Of a stretch of DNA of 16,409 nt, positions 1 to 5,993 are shown one piece after another (the stretch's first letter is position 1; every line of letters starts with the position of its first letter). A program made the position numbers and the translations under genes. Origin of the DNA: Desulfovibrio sp. OttesenSCG-928-G15 (GTDB taxonomy: Bacteria; Desulfobacterota; Desulfovibrionia; Desulfovibrionales; Desulfovibrionaceae); the NCBI GenBank assembly GCA_030266525.1, contig JAJDIC010000050.1, forward strand, positions 1 through 16,409, given 5' to 3'. The notes beneath the pieces are model-generated. The model did not search any database. It worked only from the letters and a program-made list of their open reading frames with translations, and had not been told where the DNA came from.

Positions 1-147
1 CACATCCTGCGCAAACTGATGAAGTTCTCTTTGGGCGGGGACCGACATCCCTGTCGGCCTGTTGTGCCGCAACGTTACATTGAGCTGACACCTAAGAGCG
101 CCGGAGCTATGCGCGAGCTTTGCGCCGCGTCCTCACGAATACCTTGA
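1..147 (+). other. Possible 3' end of an unidentified gene (edge fragment)
   Basis: Reading frame 1 is open from the left edge for 48 codons and ends at a TGA at 145-147. The predicted tail is rich in Arg, Pro and Ser, and I do not recognise the family. The minus strand is also open from a GTG at 91 to the left edge, so strand and coding status cannot be decided from this fragment. A short perfect hairpin (6-bp stem, 42-47 with 52-57) lies inside it, so part of a structured RNA is another possibility. Low confidence. Confidence 0.2.
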
Positions 148-172
148 CAAGCACCTGCGTCCATTATATAGC
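144..172 (+). promoter_or_regulatory. Candidate sigma70 promoter for rpoZ
   Basis: A perfect TTGACA (144-149) is followed 17 bases later by TATAGC (167-172); an overlapping TATATA at 165-170 gives a 15-base spacer. A start near 179 would give a leader of about 145 bases before the rpoZ ATG at 324. A second perfect TTGACA at 245-250 has no good -10 box at the right distance. Prediction only; no transcript evidence. Confidence 0.5.
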
Positions 173-323
173 CACGCACTTGCCGCAATGAATTTTGCCT
201 GTATCGACTGCAGGCCCAACATAAAAAAGGCGTTACGGCCCCCCTTGACAAGCTCCGGTTTCGTGCTGAGTTCTAGCAGACTGAACCGGGGCTTACAGCA
301 AAGCCCGAATTTTTGGAGGCATC
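173..323 (+). other. Structured leader upstream of rpoZ
   Basis: No convincing gene lies here. Two hairpins can form: CCGGTT (255-260) with AACCGG (284-289), enclosing TGCT/AGCA (264-267 with 275-278), and GGGCTT (289-294) with AAGCCC (301-306). A 51-codon ORF from the ATG at 188 overlaps the start of rpoZ in another frame, but it has no ribosome-binding site and looks spurious. Confidence 0.4.
289..314 (+). terminator. Terminator-like hairpin abutting the rpoZ ribosome-binding site
   Basis: GGGCTT (289-294) pairs with AAGCCC (301-306) across a six-base loop, followed by GAA and five T (310-314). The rpoZ Shine-Dalgarno GGAGG begins at the next base (315-319). It may end an upstream transcript or act as an attenuator in the rpoZ leader. 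The stem is short, so strength is uncertain. Confidence 0.4.
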
Positions 324-560
324 ATGGCCCGCATTACAGTTGAAGATTGCCAGGAACGCGTAAACAACCGCTTTTTGCTTGTGCAAATGGCCATCAAGCG
401 CGTACATCAATACCGCGAAGGCTACCCCGCCCTTGTGGAGTCGCGTAACAAGGAAGTGGTCACCGCCCTGCGCGAAATTGCCGCCGCCAAGATTATGCCC
501 GAAGACCTTTCCTATTATAACGAACCCGCAGAGCCGATTGACGAAAGCACCATCGACTAG
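324..560 (+). CDS. rpoZ: DNA-directed RNA polymerase subunit omega
   Basis: The predicted 78-residue protein has the expected length and pattern for the omega subunit: MARITVEDC at the N-terminus, then NNRFLLVQMAIKRVHQ and the charged helix ending in NKEVVTALREIAAAKI. Omega binds the beta-prime subunit and helps assemble or stabilise RNA polymerase; in many bacteria it also forms part of a ppGpp site. The start is well supported, with GGAGG at 315-319 and a four-base spacer. A terminator-like hairpin sits directly upstream of this Shine-Dalgarno, and dnaJ follows after 123 bases. The rpoZ-dnaJ order is one I associate with Desulfovibrio genomes, from memory and not checked here. Nothing looks broken. 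Confidence 0.95.
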   Translation: MARITVEDCQERVNNRFLLVQMAIKRVHQYREGYPALVESRNKEVVTALREIAAAKIMPEDLSYYNEPAEPIDESTID

Positions 561-624
561 CGCCGCTTTCCCGAAGACGGCCCTTTTGCCGTAAGCAACC
601 ATGTTCAGCATATTTTCAAACCCT

Positions 625-651
625 GCCCATTTGTCTTTTTGCCAAATGGGC
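625..651 (+). repeat. Intercistronic hairpin between rpoZ and dnaJ
   Basis: GCCCATTTG (625-633) pairs perfectly with CAAATGGGC (643-651) around a nine-base loop. No T-tract follows on either strand, so it is not a classic intrinsic terminator. It could protect the rpoZ message end, act as a processing site, or reduce read-through into dnaJ. Confidence 0.5.
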
Positions 652-683
652 GTTGTCAATCTTAACTATTTCAGGTTTTTGCC

Positions 684-1805
684 ATGGTCCGGCGTTGTTA
701 TTATGAAGTCCTGAGTGTTGAGCGCACGGCTACGCATGAAGAAATAAAGCGTTCGTACCGCAAGCTCGCCATGCAGTATCACCCTGATCGCAATCCCGGC
801 GATGCCGAGTCGGAAAGCAAGTTCAAGGAAGCCGCCGAAGCGTATGACATCCTGCGCGACCCGGACAAACGCTCCCGCTATGACCGCTTCGGGCACGACG
901 GCGTGAACGGACAAGGCGGCTTTCGCAATAACGAAGATATTTTTTCGCACTTTGGCGACATTTTCAGCGACCTTTTCGGTTTCAGCATGGGCGGCGCGGC
1001 CCGAGGCGGCAAAAACAGGCCCCGGCAAGGGGCCGACCTTCGCTACAATCTCGGCATTTCGTTCAAGCAGGCCTCCAAGGGCGCGGATATTCCCATTAAA
1101 ATCCCAAGAAACGCGGTCTGCCCGGAGTGCAAGGGGAAAAAAACAACCCCCGGCACCAGCACGGAAGTCTGCCGCCAGTGTAACGGAGCGGGCCAGGTAC
1201 GGCACAGCCAGGGATTTTTCCAGATTAGCGTACCCTGCCCCACCTGCCAGGGCACAGGGGAAATCATTCCCGACCCCTGCACCCATTGCCGGGGCGAAGG
1301 GCTGGTACACGAAACCCGCGAACTCTCCATCCACATCCCGGCCGGAGTAGACACAGGCAACCGCCTGCGCGTGCGCGGCGAAGGCGAGGGCGGAGTCAAC
1401 GGCGGCCCGAACGGCGATTTATACGTTGTCATTCACGTTGAAAATGACGACACCTTCACCCGTGACGGGCAAAACCTGTTTATTTCCCGCGAAATTACCT
1501 TTGTACAGGCAGCGCTCGGCGACAAGATAGAAGTGCCCACACTGGACGAGTCCATTTCCATGGATATCCCAAAAGGCACTCAAAGCGGCGAACTTTTTCG
1601 TATTTCCGGAAAAGGCCTGCCCTTTCCGGGGCGAAACGCTTCGGGCGACTTGCTGGTTGAGGTAAAAGTGCTTACCCCCACCAAACTCAACAGCCGCCAG
1701 GAAGAACTGTTGCGCGAGTTCGCCGAGGTGGAGTCCAAAAAAACCATCACCAAAGCGAAAAAGATCATAAAGAAAGTCGGCAAGGCCATGGGCATAGATA
1801 AATAA
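684..1805 (+). CDS. dnaJ: Chaperone protein DnaJ (type I Hsp40)
   Basis: This 373-residue protein has the full type I DnaJ layout. The J-domain (about 1-70) carries the HPD tripeptide at residues 33-35, which stimulates DnaK ATPase. A Gly/Phe-rich linker follows (about 72-115). Four CxxCxG-type motifs between residues 146 and 202 (CPECKG, CRQCNG, CPTCQG, CTHCRG) form the two zinc centres. The C-terminal substrate-binding region is complete, and the tail is Lys-rich. DnaJ hands unfolded clients to DnaK in the cytoplasm; dnaK and grpE are not in the window. The usual Gly in the early VLGV stretch is Ser here (VLSV, residue 11). The ATG at 684 aligns with the family start, although its ribosome-binding site is weak. 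No HrcA CIRCE operator is visible upstream. Confidence 0.96.
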   Translation: MVRRCYYEVLSVERTATHEEIKRSYRKLAMQYHPDRNPGDAESESKFKEAAEAYDILRDPDKRSRYDRFGHDGVNGQGGFRNNEDIFSHFGDIFSDLFGFSMGGAARGGKNRPRQGADLRYNLGISFKQASKGADIPIKIPRNAVCPECKGKKTTPGTSTEVCRQCNGAGQVRHSQGFFQISVPCPTCQGTGEIIPDPCTHCRGEGLVHETRELSIHIPAGVDTGNRLRVRGEGEGGVNGGPNGDLYVVIHVENDDTFTRDGQNLFISREITFVQAALGDKIEVPTLDESISMDIPKGTQSGELFRISGKGLPFPGRNASGDLLVEVKVLTPTKLNSRQEELLREFAEVESKKTITKAKKIIKKVGKAMGIDK

Positions 1806-2070
1806 AAAAGATTTCGCCGACTCTCGCCTCTACCGGAGACAAGAGGAAAGGCGCGCATCTTCTTATATTATTCCTTGCAACACGCCTCAGGCCAAGGTAG
1901 TGTAAAACATGAATCGGTAAAGTGAAATAAAACGCCCTTCGCCGGTTTTCTGTGCAGAACCATGTACGGCGACGAGCCCCGGCCTTCCCCCTGCGGCTCC
2001 TTGAATGTCGCTGCAACGCGCATGTGCACCCAGCGCAAATATTGTCACATTTTTTTGCGGAGGGACCTCC
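1806..2070 (+). other. Intergenic region before the receiver gene
   Basis: These 265 bases lie between dnaJ and the receiver gene. I see no ORF with coding character, no strong T-tailed hairpin after dnaJ and no convincing sigma54 box. TTGCAA at 1875-1880 has only a poor -10 match (TAGTGT) 17 bases on. The receiver gene's promoter is probably here but cannot be pinned down. Confidence 0.35.
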
Positions 2071-2439
2071 ATGAAGAAAAAACTGCTTGTTGTTGACGAT
2101 GAACTCCATATCCGCATGCTTTACCAGGAAGAACTTCAAATGGAAGGCTATGTTGTCGCCCTTTCGGACGGGCGCGAGCCGATCATGGACGTTATCAAGC
2201 GAGAAACGCCCGATCTGGTCATCCTGGACATCAAACTGGAAGGCAACCCGGTAACCGGGCTGGACCTTTTGCAGACCATCCGGGCCACGGATACGGAGCT
2301 TCCGGTCATTCTCAGTACCGCATACGACAGTTTTCAACACGACCTGAAATCCATCGCGGCAGACGCCTATAACGTAAAATCGGTGGACCTGACCATCCTG
2401 AAAAATACCATTAAAGAAGTGCTCGCCAAAAAGAGCTGA
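2071..2439 (+). CDS. Stand-alone response regulator receiver protein (CheY-like)
   Basis: A single receiver domain fills all 122 residues, with no DNA-binding or enzymatic output domain. The acidic pocket is Asp9 and Asp10, the phospho-acceptor is Asp53 (in LVILDIKLEG), the switch Ser/Thr is at 82-83 and the conserved Lys is Lys103. Lys103 is followed by Ser rather than the common Pro. The ATG at 2071 is favoured over an upstream in-frame start at 2005 because GCGGAGGG (2057-2064) precedes it at proper spacing and the protein then begins at the first beta strand. Such proteins act by phosphorylation-dependent binding to a partner or as a phosphorelay intermediate. No histidine kinase is in the window, so the partner is unknown. 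The M50 protease gene starts 34 bases downstream. Confidence 0.9.
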   Translation: MKKKLLVVDDELHIRMLYQEELQMEGYVVALSDGREPIMDVIKRETPDLVILDIKLEGNPVTGLDLLQTIRATDTELPVILSTAYDSFQHDLKSIAADAYNVKSVDLTILKNTIKEVLAKKS

Positions 2440-2446
2440 GCCACAG

Positions 2447-2465
2447 GGCGGCGCCTCCTGCCGCC
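2447..2465 (+). repeat. GC-rich hairpin between the receiver and protease genes
   Basis: GGCGGC (2447-2452) pairs with GCCGCC (2460-2465) around a seven-base loop, ending eight bases before the protease ATG at 2474. The interval has no normally spaced Shine-Dalgarno, so the hairpin occupies the place where one would be expected. Confidence 0.45.
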
Positions 2466-2473
2466 ACAACGCC

Positions 2474-3145
2474 ATGGACCTTACCCTTATCTCATCCAAG
2501 CTGTTCAATTTCGGGCTGGCATTTGTGCCAGCCCTTTTCGGCATTATATGCCACGAAGTCGCGCACGGCTGGTCAGCCTACAAGCTGGGCGACCCTACCG
2601 CCAAATACCTTGGCCGCCTTACTCTCAACCCGATAAAGCACATTGACCCGCTCGGTTTCGGGGTGTTTGTCTTCACCGCCCTGTTCAGTCCGTTCATTTT
2701 CGGCTGGGCCAAGCCTATTCCTGTACAGTCCCGTTTTTTTAAAAACCAGCGCACCGGCATGATGATTGTCTCCTTTGCCGGTCCGCTGACCAACTTCCTT
2801 GTCGCCCTGCTTTTCGCCGTGCTGCTCAAACTGTGCTTCAACATGGCCACTGCCGGAATAATCAGCGCGAACACACTGGATATATTACAACAAATTGCCA
2901 TGCACGGCGTAATTATTAATTGCGTCCTGGCCTGGTTCAACCTGTTGCCCATTCCCCCGCTGGACGGCAGCCATATTCTGGCCGGGCTCATGCCCCCCGC
3001 CATGGCTGCGCATTATGAATCCATAGGCCGTTACGGGATGATGATTCTCATGCTGCTCATCGCGGCAGGCGCGTTCCGCCGTATTATCGGGCCGCTTGTG
3101 GGCTTCAGCAGCGAAGCGCTTTTTTCTCTGGTCGGCCTGATGTAG
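2474..3145 (+). CDS. Site-2 protease family (M50) intramembrane metalloprotease
   Basis: The 223-residue protein is mostly hydrophobic, with several membrane segments. It carries the M50 zinc motif HEVAH (His27, Glu28, His31) in the first segment and the third-ligand motif NLLPIPPLDG with Asp164. This is the short form without a PDZ domain, typical of the uncharacterised site-2 protease group, not RseP. Members cut within the membrane, but the substrate here is unknown. The start matches the family, placing the HExxH about 27 residues in, yet no clear Shine-Dalgarno precedes it. It lies 34 bases after the receiver gene and shortly before trpS, so co-transcription is likely. Linking the receiver and the protease in function would be inference from position only. 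Confidence 0.92.
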   Translation: MDLTLISSKLFNFGLAFVPALFGIICHEVAHGWSAYKLGDPTAKYLGRLTLNPIKHIDPLGFGVFVFTALFSPFIFGWAKPIPVQSRFFKNQRTGMMIVSFAGPLTNFLVALLFAVLLKLCFNMATAGIISANTLDILQQIAMHGVIINCVLAWFNLLPIPPLDGSHILAGLMPPAMAAHYESIGRYGMMILMLLIAAGAFRRIIGPLVGFSSEALFSLVGLM

Positions 3146-3180
3146 GACAAAAGGCCGTTTTTTTGACCACATACCACACC

Positions 3181-3187
3181 AAGAGGG
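3181..3187 (+). promoter_or_regulatory. Ribosome-binding site choosing the trpS TTG start
   Basis: AAGAGGG at 3181-3187 lies eight bases before the TTG at 3196, the best Shine-Dalgarno in the region. An alternative TTG at 3163, with AAAAGG at 3149-3154, would add eleven residues that do not look like TrpRS sequence. Confidence 0.55.
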
Positions 3188-3195
3188 TTTGCACC

Positions 3196-4215
3196 TTGTC
3201 TTCCGATACCGCACTTTCCGAAATACAACAGCGAGCCAATGGTCGGGCTGTATCCGGCATGCGCCCCACCGGGGCGCTGCATCTGGGGCATTATTTCGGG
3301 GCCATCAAAAACTGGGTTTCCATGCAGGAAGAAATGGAAACCTTTTTCTTTGTTGCCGACTGGCACGCCCTGACCAGCGAATATGAAAACCCCTTGCGTA
3401 TCAAGGAGTTTGTGCCGGAAATGGTCAAAGACTGGCTCGTGGCCGGGCTTGACCCGGAAAAAACCGCCATTTTCCAGCAATCCATGGTCAAGGAACACGC
3501 CGAGCTGCACCTGATCCTGTCCATGATTACGCCTGTAAGCTGGCTGGAGCGCTGCCCAACCTACAAGGAGCAGTTGCAACAGCTTTCCCATAAAGATCTG
3601 GGTACTTACGGCTTCCTCGGCTATCCCGTGCTTATGACCTCGGATATCATCATGTACCGCCCCCATTGGGTGCCGGTTGGGCAGGATCAGGTTCCGCACC
3701 TTGAGCTTTCTCGCGAGATTTGCAGGCGCTTCAACCATTTTTACGGCGAATTCTTCCCTGAGCCGGAAGCCCGGCTCACGCCCCAGGCCAAATGCCCCGG
3801 CCTGGACGGCAGGAAAATGTCCAAAAGTTATGACAATGCCATCCAGTTGCGTGAAGGCATGGACACCATTACCCCAAAAGTGAAGGGAATGCTTACGGAT
3901 AAAGCCCGTCTTCGCCGCGCGGACCCTGGCGACCCCGCCAACTGTAACCTCTTCCCCTACCACGAACTGATGACGGACAAGGCCACCCAGGATGAAATCC
4001 GCGAAGGCTGCACCAAGGCCACTCTCGGCTGTGTGGACTGCAAGGCCATTTTGCTGAAAAGTCTTGGGCGCTTCCTCGCCCCCCTGCAGGAACGCCGCGC
4101 CGCGCTTGACGCCAACCCGAAACGGGTTGAGGAAGTGTTGCGGGCCGGAAACGAAAAAGCACAGAAAGAAGCGCGCAAAACCATGGAAGGCGTCAGGGAA
4201 AAAATCGGATTTTAG
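3196..4215 (+). CDS. trpS: Tryptophan--tRNA ligase
   Basis: A 339-residue class I aminoacyl-tRNA synthetase that joins tryptophan to tRNA-Trp with ATP. The HIGH-type motif is HLGH at residues 29-32 within MRPTGALHLGHYFGAI, and KMSKS is at 207-211. The intervening PHWVPVGQDQVPHLELSREI stretch is typical of TrpRS. Length matches the usual 330-340. No ATG fits the N-terminus; I chose the TTG at 3196 because AAGAGGG precedes it at eight bases, with TTG 3163 as the alternative. The gene follows the M50 protease by 50 bases. The 108-bp repeated element begins four bases after the TAG stop, in the sense orientation, so it should be in the 3' end of this message. No T-box or Trp leader peptide is visible upstream. 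Confidence 0.95.
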   Translation: MSSDTALSEIQQRANGRAVSGMRPTGALHLGHYFGAIKNWVSMQEEMETFFFVADWHALTSEYENPLRIKEFVPEMVKDWLVAGLDPEKTAIFQQSMVKEHAELHLILSMITPVSWLERCPTYKEQLQQLSHKDLGTYGFLGYPVLMTSDIIMYRPHWVPVGQDQVPHLELSREICRRFNHFYGEFFPEPEARLTPQAKCPGLDGRKMSKSYDNAIQLREGMDTITPKVKGMLTDKARLRRADPGDPANCNLFPYHELMTDKATQDEIREGCTKATLGCVDCKAILLKSLGRFLAPLQERRAALDANPKRVEEVLRAGNEKAQKEARKTMEGVREKIGF

Positions 4216-4219
4216 CGCA

Positions 4220-4327
4220 TTTTACCATTGAAAATGTATGCATGCTCTGCAAGGGTTTGTCCGCAAATCCTTGCCTTGAGTTTGCCGAAGGCGGGCTTTG
4301 CCCGCTGTTAAGCGGCAAATCTCAAAG
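4220..4327 (+). repeat. 108-bp structured repeat, copy A (3' of trpS)
   Basis: Matches 9319-9426 on the opposite strand at 102 of 108 positions. It starts four bases after the trpS stop, in the same sense. Predicted stems are an 11-bp hairpin (4249-4259 with 4264-4274, loop TCCG), an outer stem TTTGCCG/CGGCAAA (4281-4287 with 4313-4319) and a nested GC hairpin (4290-4296 with 4300-4306, loop TTT). No T-tract follows, so it is not a standard intrinsic terminator. Confidence 0.9.
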
Positions 4328-4389
4328 GGAACCTGCCCTAAGCGACACGGCCTGTAGATGGACCGCGCAAAAAATACAAGAGGACAAGC

Positions 4390-4695
4390 ATGAGCACCAC
4401 CATTGATGAACTGACCATCAATTATGAAGAAAACGGCATTGATGTCGTCAAGGAACTGGACAAGGCGATTTTGAGCAAAGGCGCCTGGACCACCATTGTC
4501 TTTCGCTACCAGCAATGGGAAGCGGCCAAAGACGCCTACAGCAAAGACCGCTACAGCATTCGCCGTTACAAAAAAGTTGGCGGCGAATACAAGGCCCAGT
4601 CAAAATTCAACATATCGAGCAAGGATCAGGCGGAAAAGCTTGTCGCCATTCTCAATGAATGGATTACGGAAGAAGACGCCCCTGAGGCCAAATAG
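4390..4695 (+). CDS. Conserved hypothetical protein
   Basis: I do not recognise a named domain in this 101-residue protein. It is soluble and highly charged, with no signal peptide, membrane segment or Cys pair. Its centre is rich in Tyr, Arg and Lys (FRYQQWEAAKDAY, then DRYSIRRYKKVGGEY), followed by an amphipathic helix (KDQAEKLVAILNEWI) and an acidic tail. The start is strong: AAGAGGA (4378-4384) lies five bases before the ATG. Regular codon use and the good ribosome-binding site support a real gene. I recall similar small proteins in Desulfovibrio-type genomes, but have not checked. The pattern of basic aromatic residues suggests possible nucleic-acid or protein binding, which is speculation. 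It stands between the trpS-linked repeat and the lytic transglycosylase, with 127 bases to the next gene. Confidence 0.85.
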   Translation: MSTTIDELTINYEENGIDVVKELDKAILSKGAWTTIVFRYQQWEAAKDAYSKDRYSIRRYKKVGGEYKAQSKFNISSKDQAEKLVAILNEWITEEDAPEAK

Positions 4696-4738
4696 CTGCG
4701 GGCCTCTTGCCCCCCGCCAAGTTGCCTGTCGCCTTTTT

Positions 4739-4767
4739 TCGCGCTATATGGTCGCGAGTGTTTTTTT
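4739..4767 (+). terminator. Weak candidate terminator after the hypothetical gene
   Basis: TCGCG (4739-4743) pairs with CGCGA (4753-4757) over a nine-base loop. A run of seven T (4761-4767) follows after three bases. The stem is short, so it may be weak. Confidence 0.35.
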
Positions 4768-4822
4768 GATTGTACTGTAATGCGTGTAGCTTTTTTCCAA
4801 CTCTATTCCCGAGGCTTTTTGC

Positions 4823-5977
4823 GTGTATTTTTCCTTTGTCTCCCCTTTGTTGCGGCTGTATGTTGCTGCCCTTGCCGTCCTCTTGCTCCTGCCTGCGCCT
4901 GCGGCATTTGCCACCAGCCCGGAAGCGCCTGCCAATGAAGCCGCGCGTGTCCGGGCAGAGCTCGCCCAAAAGCCTTACGGCAATTTCAAGGGTTCTGTGC
5001 ATCCTTCCTGGGCACCCCTGTATAACCGCCTGTTGAAAGACTCCGGGGTGAACAAAAAAAGCCTGGATGTGTTCCGCCATCTTCCGGCCTATTCCGCGGA
5101 CCCCATGGGCAAGAAAATCCGGGAGATGTATACGAACGCTTTTCGTAAAAACCCCGACGCCCCGCCCAGGGTCGGCGTGCGGATGCGCATTTACAAAAAC
5201 ATCGTTACCACTACCAATATAGGCCGCTGCCGCGACTTTTTGGCCCGGAACAAGAAATATTTCGATGCTGTGGAAAAAAAATACCCGATTCCCCGCAACA
5301 TCATAGTCGCGCTGTTGTACGTGGAAACCAAGCTCGGCGTGTATGTGGGCAAGGATAACGCCCTGTGGAGCCTGGCCTGCATGGCCGCCGCCAACCGGCC
5401 GGAGCGGGTGGCCCCGGCCATTAACGACCTGGCCTTTACCACCGAACAGGGAGAATGGCTGCAAACAAAGCTGAATGAAAAATCCGGCTGGGCTTACAAG
5501 GAACTCAAAGCCCTGCTCAACTTCTGCTCGGTTAACCGGCTGGACGCTTCCTGCATGCCCGGGTCTGTTTACGGAGCCATCGGCATGTGCCAATTTATGC
5601 CCTCAAACCTTGAGCCTTATGGAGATGACGGCGACGGCGACGGCGTGGTCAACCTTTTTCACGAGCCGGACGCCATTTTCAGCGCTGCCAAATACCTGCA
5701 CAAGCACGGCTGGGACCAGGGCGCGAATGTCGCCACCCAGCGCAAGGTACTCAAACGTTATAACAACCTCAATATTTACGCCAATACCATTCTTACCCTG
5801 GCAGAATCTGTTCGCACCGGCACTGTTCTCGCCGGTCCGCCGGACATGCCCGCGCTTGCGGCAGCGCCGAACAAACGCGCGGCGGCCCAAAGCGGGGGCG
5901 CAGCCTCCCCAAAAGCTCCGTCAAAGAAAAAGGCCCAAAAGGGCGCGGCGAAAAAAAACCCGAAATCCAAAAAATAA
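4823..5977 (+). CDS. MltB-like lytic murein transglycosylase
   Basis: The 384-residue precursor has a hydrophobic signal segment (about residues 10-25) ending AFA, with likely cleavage after residue 30. No lipobox Cys is seen, so it is probably soluble in the periplasm. The catalytic part resembles the SLT_2/MltB family. The probable catalytic Glu is Glu168 in [10 protein letters not shown], and the substrate-cleft motif [14 protein letters not shown] is followed by a DGDGDG acidic loop. Such enzymes cut peptidoglycan glycan strands non-hydrolytically to leave 1,6-anhydro-muropeptides. The C-terminus (about 343-384) is an Ala/Lys-rich basic tail beyond the catalytic domain. The start is a GTG with GAGG at 4811-4814, eight bases upstream. 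glmM follows 16 bases later and makes a peptidoglycan precursor, so the pair probably forms an operon. Confidence 0.9.
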   Translation: MYFSFVSPLLRLYVAALAVLLLLPAPAAFATSPEAPANEAARVRAELAQKPYGNFKGSVHPSWAPLYNRLLKDSGVNKKSLDVFRHLPAYSADPMGKKIREMYTNAFRKNPDAPPRVGVRMRIYKNIVTTTNIGRCRDFLARNKKYFDAVEKKYPIPRNIIVALLYVETKLGVYVGKDNALWSLACMAAANRPERVAPAINDLAFTTEQGEWLQTKLNEKSGWAYKELKALLNFCSVNRLDASCMPGSVYGAIGMCQFMPSNLEPYGDDGDGDGVVNLFHEPDAIFSAAKYLHKHGWDQGANVATQRKVLKRYNNLNIYANTILTLAESVRTGTVLAGPPDMPALAAAPNKRAAAQSGGAASPKAPSKKKAQKGAAKKNPKSKK

Positions 5978-5993
5978 GGAAGCGCTGAGAACC

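Noticed and set aside
1..147. 6S or other known small RNA at the left edge
   Set aside because: A short hairpin is present but I could not match the sequence to a recognisable RNA family, and the frame is also open.
245..276. Second TTGACA as another rpoZ promoter
   Set aside because: No acceptable -10 hexamer at 15-19 bases; the sequence also forms part of a hairpin.
188..345. 51-codon ORF starting in the rpoZ leader, possible leader peptide
   Set aside because: No ribosome-binding site, it overlaps the rpoZ start in another frame, and its composition is not protein-like.
666..1334. Long minus-strand ORFs opposite dnaJ and opposite other genes
   Set aside because: Shadow frames of GC-rich coding DNA, without family motifs or ribosome-binding sites, opposite clearly real genes.
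5475..5993. Long in-frame extension upstream of glmM
   Set aside because: It lies entirely over the transglycosylase gene in another frame and has no GlmM-like sequence; the family start is at 5994.
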